Positions 36,895 to 46,046 of a stretch of DNA of 64,000 nt are shown in pieces; the stretch's first letter is position 1, and every line of letters begins with the position of its first letter. Origin of the DNA: Humibacillus sp. DSM 29435 (lineage in GTDB: Bacteria > Actinomycetota > Actinomycetes > Actinomycetales > Dermatophilaceae); contig NZ_MAST01000023.1 of assembly GCF_001758225.1 (NCBI RefSeq), forward strand, positions 62,001-126,000. The letters run 5' to 3'. Under the pieces are notes generated by a model. The model ran no database searches. It had not been told where the DNA came from and saw only the letters and a list, made by a program, of their open reading frames with translations. A program made the translations under genes and the position numbers.

Positions 36895-37461
36895 GTGAAC
36901 CGCCATCTGCTCGCCTCGTCCCGCGCAGGCCGCGTCGCGGCTGCCTCCCTCTCCGGTCTGGCCGTCGCCGGCCTGACCGCCGGTTGCATGGTGTTCTCGC
37001 CGGTGCAGACCACGGTGGCGTACGACCCCGCCGACGGCAACGCCACCAACATCGGGGCGGTAGCGCTGCGAGACCTCTCGCTCGTCGGTGGCGCCGGCCA
37101 GGCCGTGATCTCCGGGTCAGCCATCAACGAGGGCGACGCGCGGGTCACCGTTCAGGTCGCCCAGCAGGCGAGCGACGGCTCCGTGGCGGGCGGGTCCGAG
37201 GTCGAGCTGGCCCCGCGCGAGCAGGTTGACCTCTCGACGCGCAACCTCGTGCTGTCAAACGTCGCCGCCAAGCCCGGAGCGGTCGCGACCCTACGCGTCA
37301 CCGCCACTCCCGGCGGCACAACCATCATCACCGTTCCGGTGCTGGCCGCTAACCGTTACCTCTCGACCGTGACCCCGACCGCAGTGCCCACGACCCCCGC
37401 ACCGGCGACCCCCACGGTCACAGCTCCCGCACCCGCGGCCCCCACGACCCCGGCCGGCTGA
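36895..37461 (+). CDS. lpqE: LpqE-like lipoprotein
   Basis: 188 residues. Signal peptide with lipobox LTAGC (Cys about 32), a beta-rich domain (residues 35-155) and a Thr/Pro/Ala-rich tail from about 160 (PTAVPTTPAPATPTVTAP). Divergent from carD-ispD as lpqE is in Mycobacterium tuberculosis (Rv3584 beside Rv3583c), which supports the name. Function is unknown beyond being surface-anchored. Confidence 0.75.
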   Translation: MNRHLLASSRAGRVAAASLSGLAVAGLTAGCMVFSPVQTTVAYDPADGNATNIGAVALRDLSLVGGAGQAVISGSAINEGDARVTVQVAQQASDGSVAGGSEVELAPREQVDLSTRNLVLSNVAAKPGAVATLRVTATPGGTTIITVPVLAANRYLSTVTPTAVPTTPAPATPTVTAPAPAAPTTPAG

Positions 37462-37514
37462 CGCTCGTCAGGTAACCGCCTGCGCCAGGCTGGAAGGTCA
37501 GTCAGTCTCGAACG

Positions 37515-38198
37515 TCAGCTGGTCTCGAACTTGTAGCCCAGACCGCGCACGGTCACGATGTGCACGGGGTTCGCGGGGTCAGGCTCGACCTTGGCCCGGA
37601 GCCGCTTGACGTGCACGTCGAGGGTCTTGGTGTCGCCGACATAGTCGCTGCCCCACACCCGGTCGATCAGCTGCATCCGGGTCAACACTCGACCGGAGTT
37701 GCGCAGCAGCATTTCGAGCAGCTCGAACTCCTTGAGCGGCAACGGTGTTGACCGTCCGTCGACGGTGACGGTGTGTCGCTCTACGTCCATCCGCACCGGG
37801 CCGGCCTCGAGGGTGGCCGGCATCAGCTCCTCGGGCTCTGCGAGCCGTCGCAGCACGGCCTTCACGCGGGCGAGCAGCTCTCGGCTCGAGTAGGGCTTGG
37901 TGACGTAGTCGTCGGCACCGATCTCGAGGCCGACGACCTTGTCGATCTCGCTGTCCTTGGCGGTCAGCATGATGACCGGCACCGACGAGCGCTGGCGCAG
38001 CCCACGACACACGTCGACCCCCGACAGGCCGGGCAACATCAGGTCGAGGAGCACGAGGTCGGCGCCCGAGGCGTCGAACTCGGCGAGGCCGGCCGGGCCG
38101 GTCTCGGCGACCACCACGTCATAGCCCTCCTTGCGCAGCAGGTACGAGAGCGGGTCGGAGAACGAGATCTCGTCCTCCACGATCAGGATGCGGCTCAA
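37515..38198 (-). CDS. regX3: Response regulator RegX3 (phosphate two-component system)
   Basis: 227 residues. Receiver domain: ILIVEDEISF acidic pocket, phospho-acceptor Asp in LVLLDLMLPG, Thr in MLTAKD and Lys in VTKPYSSREL. OmpR-type winged helix: KEFELLEMLLRNSGRVLTRMQLIDRVWG and TKTLDVHVKRLRAKVE. The start is a TTG at 38198 overlapping the senX3 stop as TTGA. Expected to bind PHO-box repeats such as those before phoU and pstS. Confidence 0.92.
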   Translation of the reverse strand: MSRILIVEDEISFSDPLSYLLRKEGYDVVVAETGPAGLAEFDASGADLVLLDLMLPGLSGVDVCRGLRQRSSVPVIMLTAKDSEIDKVVGLEIGADDYVTKPYSSRELLARVKAVLRRLAEPEELMPATLEAGPVRMDVERHTVTVDGRSTPLPLKEFELLEMLLRNSGRVLTRMQLIDRVWGSDYVGDTKTLDVHVKRLRAKVEPDPANPVHIVTVRGLGYKFETS

Positions 38199-39448
38199 CG
38201 GTGGCCTCTCACGGGGGTCAGGGGACGTTCCGGAGGCTCGATCGACTCCGGGGGCATGGCGACGGGCGCGGAAGCGCCCGTGGGCGGCAAGGCGGGCACG
38301 TGGCTGCGGGCCACGGTCGGCAGCGAGATGGTGAAGGTCGAGCCACGGCCGACCTCCGACCAGACCGACACCTGGCCGCCGTGGTTGTCGACGACGTGCT
38401 TGACGATCGCCAGCCCCAGACCCGTGCCTCCGGTCGCCCGGGAGCGGGCGGTGTCGACGCGGTAGAACCGCTCGAAGATGCGCTCCTGCTCCTCGACGGC
38501 GATGCCGGCGCCCTGGTCGGTCACGGAGATGGCGATGAGGTGCTCGGCCGGCCTTCGCACCGACACACCTACTCGGGCCCCGTTCTCGGAGTGGGCGATC
38601 GCGTTGCCCACGAGATTGCGGACGGCCGTCGTGACCAGCTCGGCCTCCCCCCACACCTCGCAACCGGCATCGGCGTGCAGAACCAGCTCGATGTCGTGCT
38701 CCTCCGCGATCAGGCGACACCGTTCGACGGCGTCGGCCGCACAGGCCCCTACGTCGACGATCTCCGGGTTGCTCACGACGTCGGTGCCCTGCAGGCGCGA
38801 GAGCTCCACGATCTCCTTGACCAGATGCGTCAGGCGGGTCGACTCCACGCCGATGCGGGTGGCGAACCTGGCCACCGCCTCGGGGTCGTCCTGGGCGGCC
38901 CGCACCGCCTCGGCCAGCAGCGAGATACCGCCCACCGGCGTCTTCAGCTCGTGGCTGACGTTGGCCAGGAAGTCACGGCGCACCTGCTCGACCCGGTGGG
39001 CCTGGGAGCGGTCCTCGACGAGCAGCAGCACATGGTCGGCGCCGAGCGGGGCCACCCGGGCGGAGACCACCAGTCGCCCCTCCCCGAGGCCGTTCTGCAG
39101 CACGAACTCGGACTCGCGGATCAGCCCGTCGCGGCGCACCTCGCGCGCGAGCCCCAGCATCTCGGCGTGCACGAGCTCCTGCCCCCGCACCAACCCATGG
39201 GCCACCGCCGCCGGCGAGTTGTTCACGACCCGGTCGGAGGCATCGACGAGGATGCCGCTCGAGCGGAGCACCGACAGCACCTCGCCCACGCCGGGCGGAA
39301 GGCTCGGCGTCGGAGCAGACACCACCTCGCTGCGGGTGGCCCGGTCGGACAGACGGATGGCGGCCATGGCCACACCGCCCAGGGCCAGCCCGGCGATGCC
39401 GCCGAGCGTCGCCGCGGTCGTTGGGTCCACGACACTCAGGGTACGCAC
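38195..39448 (-). CDS. senX3: Sensor histidine kinase SenX3
   Basis: 417 residues. One N-terminal membrane segment (TTAATLGGIAGLALGGVAMAAI), a PAS-like domain (about 55-150), H-box FLANVSHELKTPVGG, N-box AVRNLVGNAIAHS, and G-boxes DQGAGIA and GGTGLGLAIVKHV. This matches the SenX3/PhoR layout of actinobacteria, including the unusually small extracytoplasmic part. A Pro-rich tail of ~35 residues follows the ATPase domain. It is divergent from phoU, across a region with PHO-box-like repeats. Confidence 0.92.
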   Translation of the reverse strand: MRTLSVVDPTTAATLGGIAGLALGGVAMAAIRLSDRATRSEVVSAPTPSLPPGVGEVLSVLRSSGILVDASDRVVNNSPAAVAHGLVRGQELVHAEMLGLAREVRRDGLIRESEFVLQNGLGEGRLVVSARVAPLGADHVLLLVEDRSQAHRVEQVRRDFLANVSHELKTPVGGISLLAEAVRAAQDDPEAVARFATRIGVESTRLTHLVKEIVELSRLQGTDVVSNPEIVDVGACAADAVERCRLIAEEHDIELVLHADAGCEVWGEAELVTTAVRNLVGNAIAHSENGARVGVSVRRPAEHLIAISVTDQGAGIAVEEQERIFERFYRVDTARSRATGGTGLGLAIVKHVVDNHGGQVSVWSEVGRGSTFTISLPTVARSHVPALPPTGASAPVAMPPESIEPPERPLTPVRGHR

Positions 39449-39514
39449 TGGTGAGCGGGCCGAGCGTCACGTAGCGGCCACGGGAGCGTCAGTTGCGCAC
39501 GGCATCACCTGAGT

Positions 39515-39547
39515 GTTCACCTGAGGTCCGCCACCCATTCACGCGAG
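39515..39547. promoter_or_regulatory. PHO-box-like triple direct repeat between senX3 and phoU
   Basis: Three units at exact 11-bp spacing: GTTCACC (39515), GTCCGCC (39526) and ATTCACG (39537). The first is a perfect match to the actinobacterial PhoP/RegX3 half-site. The position, about 70 nt from senX3 and 105 nt from phoU, suits autoregulation of both. Confidence 0.6.
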
Positions 39548-39650
39548 GCTGCCAATCTCGGCGTGCCGCCCCGGTGCGATCCACGCCCGGAACCAGTGCG
39601 GCACCACCCGAGCACCTGCCCACCAGTGCAGGGCAGCAGACAGGAAACCG

Positions 39651-40358
39651 ATGCGCGACCAATTCCACGAGGATCTCGACACCATCACCGACCAGCTCGT
39701 CGAGCTCACCCGGCTCGCCGGTTCGGCCATCTCCCGCGCGACGACCGCCCTGCTCGACGCCGATGTCCACCTCGCCGAGTCGGTCATCGAGGCCGACCGT
39801 CAGCTCGACGAGATCCGCATCGAGCTCGACGAACGGTCGATCGACCTGCTGGCCCGCCAGCAGCCGGTCGCGACCGACCTGCGCATCGTCGTGACGGCGA
39901 TGCACATGAGCTCAGACCTCGAGCGCATGGGCGACCTCGCCCGCCACGTGGCCAAGGTCGCCCGGCTGCGCACCCCGAAGTCGGCGGTGCCGCCGCAGCT
40001 GCGCTCCCACATCCTGCAGATGGGGCAGGTCGCCGAGGCCATCGTCGCGCGGTGCGGGTCGATCATCGCGAGCAAGGACGTCGTCGCCGCGCTGGCCCTC
40101 GACCAGGACGACGACGCCATGGACGAGCTGCACCGTCAGCTCTTCTCGGCGCTGCTCGACGAGAACACCTCGTGGTCACGCAGCGAGCTGCTCGACCTCA
40201 CGCTCATCGGTCGCTACTACGAACGCTTCGCCGACCACGCCGTCTCCGTGGCTCGACGCGTCGTCTACCTCGTCACCGGCGAGTACGACGGCGCCGTCGA
40301 CCACGAGGACGAGGAGGACCGGGCCGACGAGGCCACGCTGGAGAGCCGCGCCGGCTGA
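39651..40358 (+). CDS. phoU: Phosphate-signalling regulator PhoU
   Basis: 235 residues, two three-helix-bundle PhoU domains. The metal-binding E/DxxxD motifs are visible as DRQLDEIRIELDE and MSSDLERMGDLARHVAK in repeat 1, and RYYERFADHAVSVARR in repeat 2. It damps signalling by the phosphate kinase when phosphate is plentiful, through PstSCAB and SenX3. The C-terminal ~20 residues are acidic. SD CAGGAAA before ATG. Confidence 0.95.
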   Translation: MRDQFHEDLDTITDQLVELTRLAGSAISRATTALLDADVHLAESVIEADRQLDEIRIELDERSIDLLARQQPVATDLRIVVTAMHMSSDLERMGDLARHVAKVARLRTPKSAVPPQLRSHILQMGQVAEAIVARCGSIIASKDVVAALALDQDDDAMDELHRQLFSALLDENTSWSRSELLDLTLIGRYYERFADHAVSVARRVVYLVTGEYDGAVDHEDEEDRADEATLESRAG

Positions 40359-40384
40359 TCTCATACCGAGACGTTGCCGCCCGG

Positions 40385-40435
40385 TCGAGTGGCCACTTCC
40401 GTACGGGTCCACCCCGTACGGAAGTGGCCACTCGA
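40385..40435. repeat. Interspersed palindrome, copy 2 (23-bp perfect arms, inverted topology)
   Basis: Arms 40385-40407 and 40413-40435, loop 5 nt, using GTACGGAAGTGGCCACTCGA. Compared with copies 1 and 3 the half-units are joined at the opposite end: the loop is next to the GTACGG side rather than the TCGA side. It lies between the convergent phoU and gpm stop codons. Confidence 0.95.
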
Positions 40436-40438
40436 GGT

Positions 40439-41182
40439 TCAGCGGCCCTGGTTGGCCACGGCCTCGGCCGCCGCCCTGGCCGCCTCGGGGTCGAGGTAGC
40501 GCCCACCGGCCGTGACCGGCTTGAAGCTGTCGTCGAGCTCGTAGACCAGCGGCATGCCCGTGGGAATGTTGAGCCCGGAGATCTCGTCGTCGGAGATGCC
40601 GTCGAGCGTCTTGACCATGGCCCGCAGCGAGTTGCCATGGGCGACGACCAGCACCGTGAGCCCGTCGGCGAGATCGGTCTGGATCTCGTTCTCCCAGTAG
40701 GGCAGCAGCCGCTTGACGACGTCCTTGAGACACTCGGTCAACGGCATCGCCTCGCCGAGCCCGGCGTAGCGCGGGTCGTCGGTCTGCGCGAACTCGCTCG
40801 CCGGGTCGATGGGCGGCGGCGGCGTGTCGTACGACCGGCGCCACTCCATGAACTTGGCCTCGCCGAACTCTGCGAGGGTCTGCTTCTTGTCCTTGCCCTG
40901 CAGCGCGCCGTAGTGGCGCTCGTTGAGCCGCCAGTCACGCTTGACCGGTATCCAGTGACGGTCGGCGGCATCGAGCGAGAGGTTCGCGGTGGTGATCGCC
41001 CGACGCTGCACCGAGGTGTGCACGATGTCGGGCAGGATGCCGGCCTCCTTCAGCTGCTGCCCGGCGCGCACCGCCTCGGCACGGCCCTTCTCGGTGAGGT
41101 CGACATCGACCCAGCCGGTGAAGAGGTTCTTGGCGTTCCATTCACTTTCGCCATGACGGACGAGAACGAGCGTGTAGGTCAT
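40439..41182 (-). CDS. gpmA: 2,3-bisphosphoglycerate-dependent phosphoglycerate mutase
   Basis: 247 residues of the histidine-phosphatase superfamily. Phospho-His motif [24 protein letters not shown], and the second catalytic His in [13 protein letters not shown]. It interconverts 3- and 2-phosphoglycerate in glycolysis. It has a leaderless-type -10 (TAGGGT) 6 nt upstream and is followed closely on the same strand by none of its own pathway genes; upstream are ybjN-type and mshA. Confidence 0.95.
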   Translation of the reverse strand: MTYTLVLVRHGESEWNAKNLFTGWVDVDLTEKGRAEAVRAGQQLKEAGILPDIVHTSVQRRAITTANLSLDAADRHWIPVKRDWRLNERHYGALQGKDKKQTLAEFGEAKFMEWRRSYDTPPPPIDPASEFAQTDDPRYAGLGEAMPLTECLKDVVKRLLPYWENEIQTDLADGLTVLVVAHGNSLRAMVKTLDGISDDEISGLNIPTGMPLVYELDDSFKPVTAGGRYLDPEAARAAAEAVANQGR

Positions 41183-41188
41183 GCCGCC

Positions 41189-41194
41189 ACCCTA
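41189..41194 (-). promoter_or_regulatory. -10 box of gpmA (leaderless)
   Basis: TAGGGT on the minus strand, 6 nt before the ATG at 41182. Confidence 0.4.
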
Positions 41195-41204
41195 GCCAGA
41201 CCGG

Positions 41205-41765
41205 TCACGACCGCGCATCGTCGTCTGCAGCGAGCAGATGCCGGAAGGCGTCGAGGTTGTGCGTCGACTCTCCCCGCGACACCCGCCAGGCCCACTCCTT
41301 ACGCATCGAGCCGAGGAAGCCGAGAGCCAACAGCTCGTTGAACGCCTCGTCGCAGGCCGCCAGCACCACCCCGAATAGCTGGTCGAGGTAGTCCGCCTCG
41401 AGGGCCGGCGTGGGCACCTCGCCGCGCACGTAGACATCACCGTCGGAGTCGATGGCGTAGGCGAGGCCGGGCAGCCGCAGGTTCTTGCGCAGCAGGGTGC
41501 GGTAGAAGACCTCGTGGTTCTCGTCGGGGTTGCGGATGACGAAGGCGCTCACACTCGTCGTGCGGTCGCGCACGAGCAGCGACAGCACCGTCTTCAGCTT
41601 CTTCTCGCCCGGAAGGGCGACGACGTACTCGCCGGGCCGGGCCCCGAGCTCGTAGCCCAGCCCAACGGCATCCACATAGTCGATGAGCCTTGACGCCGCT
41701 TGAGCGGCATCGCCCTGGCGTCGGCTCTCCCCGGTTGGCACGTCAGCGTGCTCGTCGGCGGTCAT
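41205..41765 (-). CDS. YbjN-domain protein
   Basis: 186 residues. The YbjN/secretion-chaperone-like fold occupies most of the protein (YELGARPGEYVVALPGEKKLKTVLSLLV through YLDQLFGVVLAACDEAFNELL). The same gene lies between gpm and mshA in mycobacteria (Rv0487 region), so the order mshA-ybjN-gpm-senX3-regX3 is recognisable here with phoU inserted. Function unknown. SD GGAG before ATG. Confidence 0.8.
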   Translation of the reverse strand: MTADEHADVPTGESRRQGDAAQAASRLIDYVDAVGLGYELGARPGEYVVALPGEKKLKTVLSLLVRDRTTSVSAFVIRNPDENHEVFYRTLLRKNLRLPGLAYAIDSDGDVYVRGEVPTPALEADYLDQLFGVVLAACDEAFNELLALGFLGSMRKEWAWRVSRGESTHNLDAFRHLLAADDDARS

Positions 41766-41803
41766 CGCTCCATCCTCGCACCCGCCCCCCGCCCCCCGCC
41801 GGG

Positions 41804-43105
41804 CTAGGGGGTGACGGCGGTGGGCACTCCGGCCAGCCGCAGACTGGCGTCGATCGACGACTCGGCGTGGTTGCCGATGGCCTCGCGGTAGACCTCGAGC
41901 AGCCGGTCGGTGGTGGCGCCCCAGCCGAACGTGCTCGCGTGCAGCACCGCTCGTCGGGCCAGGGTCTCTCGGCGCCCCGGGTCGTCGACGAGCGTGCCGA
42001 TGGCCTGCGCCCAGTGGGCCGGGTCGTGGCCCTTGACCAGCACGCCGGCGTCGCCAACCGCCGTCGGCAGGCCACCGACGTCGGCCGCAACGACCGGGGT
42101 GCCGCAGGCCTGCGCCTCGATGGCCACGAGACCGAACGACTCGCTGTGGCTGGGCACGACCACGAGGTCGGCCGCGCGGTACCAGTCGGCGAGCACCTGC
42201 CGCTCGACCGGTCGCACGAACCGCACGAGATCGGCGATACCGAGCTCACGCGCCAGCTCCTCGAGCCCGGTCGGGCGAGCCAGACCAGACCCGCTGGGGC
42301 CGCCGACGACGGCCACCGTGAGCGCGGCGCGGCGCCGTGGGTCACGTCTGACGAGCTCGTGAGCCGCGCGCAGCAGCAGGTCGGGCGCCTTGAGCGGCTG
42401 GATGCGCCCCACGAAGAGCAGCAGCACGTCGTCGGCACCCACCCCGACTGCTCGCCGGGCGGTCGACCGGTCACCGGGCCGGAACGTCGAGAGGTCGACC
42501 CCCGGTGGCACGACCGACACCTTCTCGGGTGGCGCGTCGTACAGCTCGACGAGCTCACGCGCCTCGCCCTCGGTGTTCGCGATCAGCCGGTCGGCGGCAT
42601 CGACCACCTGGGCCTCGCCGATCTCGCGACCGAGCGGCTCGGGATCGTCTCCGCTCGCCAGGTGCCGGTTCTTGACGCGGGCCATCGTGTGCATCGTGTG
42701 CACGAGCGCCACGCGCCACCGGTCGGCGGCCAGCCAGCCGACCTGCCCCGACAGCCAGTAGTGCGAGTGCACGAGGTCGTAGTGGTTCTCGGGAACCGAC
42801 AGCCCGGCCTGCATGATCCCGGCCGAGAAGGCGCACAGCTGACCGGGAAGGTCGTGCTTCGACAGTCCCTCATACGGTCCGGCCGTCACGTGACGCACCC
42901 GCACCCCCGGGGCCAGCTCACCCTCGAGCGGGGTGTCACCGTTCGTGCGGCGGGTGAAGATGTCGACCTCGGTGCCCCGCTTGGCCAGCTCCTTGGCGGT
43001 CTCGGCCACGTAGACGTTGAGGCCACCGGCGTCACCGGTGCCCGGCTGCTCGAGCGGCGAGGTGTGCACACTGATCATCGCCACCCGTCGCGGATCGGCG
43101 GTCAT
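41804..43105 (-). CDS. mshA: D-inositol-3-phosphate glycosyltransferase (mycothiol synthesis, first step)
   Basis: 433 residues, GT4 family GT-B fold. N-domain signature [21 protein letters not shown] and HSHYWLSG; C-domain [28 protein letters not shown], and the EX7E region [21 protein letters not shown]. It joins GlcNAc from UDP-GlcNAc to inositol-3-phosphate. ATG 43105 with AAAGGGTG SD; a longer in-frame extension upstream is antisense to the methyltransferase and rejected. mshD lies 13 kb away. Confidence 0.95.
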   Translation of the reverse strand: MTADPRRVAMISVHTSPLEQPGTGDAGGLNVYVAETAKELAKRGTEVDIFTRRTNGDTPLEGELAPGVRVRHVTAGPYEGLSKHDLPGQLCAFSAGIMQAGLSVPENHYDLVHSHYWLSGQVGWLAADRWRVALVHTMHTMARVKNRHLASGDDPEPLGREIGEAQVVDAADRLIANTEGEARELVELYDAPPEKVSVVPPGVDLSTFRPGDRSTARRAVGVGADDVLLLFVGRIQPLKAPDLLLRAAHELVRRDPRRRAALTVAVVGGPSGSGLARPTGLEELARELGIADLVRFVRPVERQVLADWYRAADLVVVPSHSESFGLVAIEAQACGTPVVAADVGGLPTAVGDAGVLVKGHDPAHWAQAIGTLVDDPGRRETLARRAVLHASTFGWGATTDRLLEVYREAIGNHAESSIDASLRLAGVPTAVTP

Positions 43106-43237
43106 CGGCACCCTTTCGTCACCCAGCACATGCTTGCAGCATCTCAACCCACCCGCAGCCGGGACGATTCCCGTCGTCGTACCGGATGCCGTCAGAGCCG
43201 GGTCGTCGGAACGGATGCCGTTCGCGAACCGCTGCCG

Positions 43238-43243
43238 TAGGCT
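43238..43243 (+). promoter_or_regulatory. -10 box of the methyltransferase gene (leaderless)
   Basis: TAGGCT, 6 nt before GTG 43250; no SD. Confidence 0.45.
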
Positions 43244-43249
43244 CACGGC

Positions 43250-44041
43250 GTGGCTCGCGCACGTCCGGTCGGCACGATCACCCGAGGCACGACGGGACCG
43301 AACCGGCTCCGGCGTTGCGACCGCTGGATCGCCGGCCCCCAGGGCTGGCGGTTGCGGCGCAGCGAGGCACCGCCGGTCGTGGTCGACCTCGGCTACGGGG
43401 CCAGCCCGGTCACCGCGCTCGAGCTGCACACCCGGTTGCTTCGCGTCCGAGCCGACGTGCAGGTGGTGGGGATCGAGATCGACCCCGTTCGCGTTACGGC
43501 CGCCAAACCGTTGGAGCGCGAAGGCCTCAGCTTCAGGCGCGGGGGTTTCGAGGTGCCGCTCGAGAAGGAACAACGCGCCACGGTCGTTCGTGCTTTCAAC
43601 GTGCTGCGCCAGTACCCCGAGCACGAGGTCGACGCGGCGTGGTCGCGGGTGCGCGAGCGCCTCACCCCCGATGGCCTGCTCGTGGACGGTACGTGTGACG
43701 AGATCGGCCGCCGAGCGGCCTGGGTGGCCGTCGACCGTCACGGACCGGTCAGCCTCACCCTCTCGCTGCGCCTCGGCGGCCTCGAACGCCCGTCAGATGT
43801 GGCCGAACGCCTACCCAAGTCGCTCATCCACCGCAACGTGGCCGGTGAGCGGGTTTACGACTACCTGCGCGACCTCGACCGCACGTGGGCGCGTCGCGCG
43901 CCGGCTTCGTCATGGGGCGCTCGGCAGCGCTTCCTCGAGGTCGCCAGCGAGCTGAGCGAGCGCTGGCCCCTCCTCGACGGACCGAGCCGATGGCGCCTCG
44001 GTGAGCTGACGGTGGCGTGGGAGGCCGTCGAACCCCGGTAG
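43250..44041 (+). CDS. Class I SAM-dependent methyltransferase-like protein
   Basis: 263 residues. The SAM-binding motif is [16 protein letters not shown], with the acidic residue of motif II in [11 protein letters not shown], and a later [33 protein letters not shown] that matches the post-motif region. Substrate unknown. Divergent from mshA, as are several Rv0486-neighbour genes in mycobacteria. Confidence 0.75.
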   Translation: MARARPVGTITRGTTGPNRLRRCDRWIAGPQGWRLRRSEAPPVVVDLGYGASPVTALELHTRLLRVRADVQVVGIEIDPVRVTAAKPLEREGLSFRRGGFEVPLEKEQRATVVRAFNVLRQYPEHEVDAAWSRVRERLTPDGLLVDGTCDEIGRRAAWVAVDRHGPVSLTLSLRLGGLERPSDVAERLPKSLIHRNVAGERVYDYLRDLDRTWARRAPASSWGARQRFLEVASELSERWPLLDGPSRWRLGELTVAWEAVEPR

Positions 44042-44094
44042 GGGCTCCCGGCCAAAGCCACGGCCGATCACCCCGAGGGCGCCTTCCCGAGGCG

Positions 44095-44100
44095 TACCAT
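44095..44100 (+). promoter_or_regulatory. -10 box of the MEDS/HATPase gene (leaderless)
   Basis: TACCAT, 6 nt before ATG 44107. Confidence 0.4.
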
Positions 44101-44106
44101 CGCACC

Positions 44107-45147
44107 ATGTCGCACAGCGGCATGGCCGTCGATACGCACGGCCATGGGGTGATCGTGTTCCACCAGGCCTCCGAGTGGGTCGGCGCCGTCGTGCCCTGGC
44201 TCGCCGACGGCATCCGCTCAGGTCTGCGAGTCGTCGTCGTCGTCACTGCCTCGCACGACTCCCTTCTGCGTCAGGGCCTGACCGACATCGGCGTCGACAT
44301 CGCTGCCGCCGAGGCCTCCGGCCGCTACCAGTACCTCGACGTTCAGGCCGCTGCCTCGGCGTTCGTCGACGACAACGTGTTCGACGAGGCGGCCTTCCGG
44401 GCGGTGGTGCGCGGCATCCTGGACGGTCCGGAGCCGGCCACCCCGACCGGCGGCGCCGGCGCCGCAGTGTCCGCCGGCATCCGGATGGTCGGCGAGGTGT
44501 CGGCCCTGATGGTGTCACGGGGCGGGGAACGGGTCGCCCTCGACATCGAGGCCCTGTGCCAGGAGATGACGACTACCCAGCCGGTCAGCCTGAGGTGTGT
44601 GTACGCCGCCGACGTGCTGCGTCCTGCCGACCTGGGGCTGGTGCGTCAGGTCTTCGACCTGCACACAGAGGTGTCAGTGACGCCCGACGCCGCCGTGGTG
44701 GCGCCGGTGTCGGAAGATTTCGTCGTCGCGCGCGACGTGGAGCATCGCGTCGAGCTCTTTCACGGTGCGCCGCAGTCCATCGCCGAGGTGCGCCGGTTCG
44801 TCACCGACACCCTCGACCGGGAACACCCGCTCGCAGTGGTGCTCGACTGCTCCCTGATCGCCTCCGAGATGGCCACCAACGCCTACGTGCACGCCGGCGG
44901 CTCGCCGTTCCGCGTAGGGGTCCAGCTTGTGCCTGGTCGCGTTCGCATCACGGTCGAAGACACCTCGGTCACGCCCCCCTCGATGCCGCAGCCTCTGGAG
45001 CACGACGAGGGCGGTCGAGGAGTGGCCATCATCGACGCGTTGTCAGACAGCTGGGGCGCTGACGCCCTGCCGAGCGGCAAGGTGGTCTGGGCCGAGGTGC
45101 TGACTTCCCCAGGGTCTTCAGCCGCCTCGAAAGCTCAGCGGGCGTAG
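44107..45147 (+). CDS. MEDS-domain sensor with anti-sigma-type HATPase
   Basis: 346 residues in two parts. Residues ~14-200 resemble the MEDS/DcmR sensory domain (VIVFHQASEWVGAVVPWLADGIRSGLRVVVVV, then AFRAVVRGIL, IRMVGEVSALMV). Residues ~225-335 are an RsbW/SpoIIAB-like ATPase: LDCSLIASEMATNAYVHAG (N-box), RVRITVEDTS (G1 region) and GGRGVAIIDALS (G2). Actinobacteria use such proteins in anti-sigma or partner-switching circuits. No sigma factor or anti-anti-sigma gene is adjacent, so its partner is unknown. It overlaps the convergent cupin gene by 13 bp. Confidence 0.8.
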   Translation: MSHSGMAVDTHGHGVIVFHQASEWVGAVVPWLADGIRSGLRVVVVVTASHDSLLRQGLTDIGVDIAAAEASGRYQYLDVQAAASAFVDDNVFDEAAFRAVVRGILDGPEPATPTGGAGAAVSAGIRMVGEVSALMVSRGGERVALDIEALCQEMTTTQPVSLRCVYAADVLRPADLGLVRQVFDLHTEVSVTPDAAVVAPVSEDFVVARDVEHRVELFHGAPQSIAEVRRFVTDTLDREHPLAVVLDCSLIASEMATNAYVHAGGSPFRVGVQLVPGRVRITVEDTSVTPPSMPQPLEHDEGGRGVAIIDALSDSWGADALPSGKVVWAEVLTSPGSSAASKAQRA

Positions 45148-45632
45148 TCGTCGGAGAGTCGCTCGATGTCGGTCTCGTCGAAGAAGCCGAAGGCGACCTC
45201 GAGCAACCGACCGGGCTGCTCGCCGGAGTTGCCCATACGGTGGGTCGACCCTCGGGGCACCCAGATCGTCTCGCCCGGCTGAGCCTGCCAGACACGGTCG
45301 TCGACGGTGATGTCGATGGGCACGTCGAGCACCTGCCACATCTCACCTCGGTGGTCGTGCTTCTGCAGCGAGAGCCGGTGGCCCGGCTGGACCGTGATGA
45401 TCTTGACGGTGACCTGCTCGTTCGAGACGAACTGCTGGAACTCACCCCAGGGCCGCTCCGCCACGAAGATGTCGGCCGTGGGGTTGCGCAGACCGAGGTC
45501 GTACTCGACCGCGCGGTGACGCGGAGGAACCTCGCTCGGATGGTCGTGATCGTGGTCAAGCGCGTCGTCATGGCCGCCGTCGGCGGTCTCGAGCAGCTGC
45601 GCGAGAGCACCGTCGTGGTGCTGGTCAGTCAT
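45135..45632 (-). CDS. Cupin-domain protein (mannose-6-phosphate isomerase type II C-terminal family)
   Basis: 165 residues. The His/Asp-rich N-terminus (HDDALDHDHDHP, about 21-32) precedes a single cupin: RPWGEFQQFV, LQKHDHRGEMWQVLD, GETIWVPRGSTHRMGN. The conserved histidines of the second and later strands are compatible with metal binding. The nucleotidyltransferase half of type II PMI is missing, so it is a free-standing cupin; substrate unknown. AAGGGG SD. Confidence 0.8.
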   Translation of the reverse strand: MTDQHHDGALAQLLETADGGHDDALDHDHDHPSEVPPRHRAVEYDLGLRNPTADIFVAERPWGEFQQFVSNEQVTVKIITVQPGHRLSLQKHDHRGEMWQVLDVPIDITVDDRVWQAQPGETIWVPRGSTHRMGNSGEQPGRLLEVAFGFFDETDIERLSDDYAR

Positions 45633-45701
45633 GAGAGATCCCCTTGGTCGTGAGTTGCCAAGTGTGCCCTACCGGACCCTCTGCTCCACGCAAGCGCGCG
45701 C

Positions 45702-46016
45702 TCACCAGCCGCTGTCGGAGCGCTTTCCGAGGCCGCGCACCTGCCGCAGAGCGGGGCGCACATCGGCCAGGTAGACCGCCGCCGCCACGAAACCGAGGAG
45801 CCCGAAGAGGTTGAGGGGGTTCTGCACCGTGACGATCCCGAGCAGCAGGCCGACGCCGGTGAGGATCAGCCAGAAGGTGCGCGTTCGCTTGCTGGCCGCC
45901 AGGTAGGCGCCCTCGGGGTGGCGCAGGGCGTCGACGAAGGCGAACAGCTCACAGGCGAGGGCGGCCACGCCGAGAGCCGTGAGCACAAGGCCCTGGAAGC
46001 CGTAGAAGAGCTGCAT
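45702..46016 (-). CDS. DUF2516 membrane protein
   Basis: 104 residues, about three membrane helices (LVLTALGVAALACELFAFVDAL, TFWLILTGVGLLLGIVTV, LFGLLGFVAAAVYLADV) and the DUF2516 signature RPALRQVRG. In mycobacteria the equivalent gene (Rv0476) follows hbhA; here hbhA lies 1.5 kb away with dtd and the asparaginase-family gene between. Function unknown. Confidence 0.85.
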   Translation of the reverse strand: MQLFYGFQGLVLTALGVAALACELFAFVDALRHPEGAYLAASKRTRTFWLILTGVGLLLGIVTVQNPLNLFGLLGFVAAAVYLADVRPALRQVRGLGKRSDSGW

Positions 46017-46022
46017 GTCCTC

Positions 46023-46028
46023 AGGATA
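46023..46028 (-). promoter_or_regulatory. -10 box of the DUF2516 gene (leaderless)
   Basis: TATCCT on the minus strand, 6 nt before ATG 46016. Confidence 0.4.
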
Positions 46029-46046
46029 ACCCGTGGTGCGGCCGGC

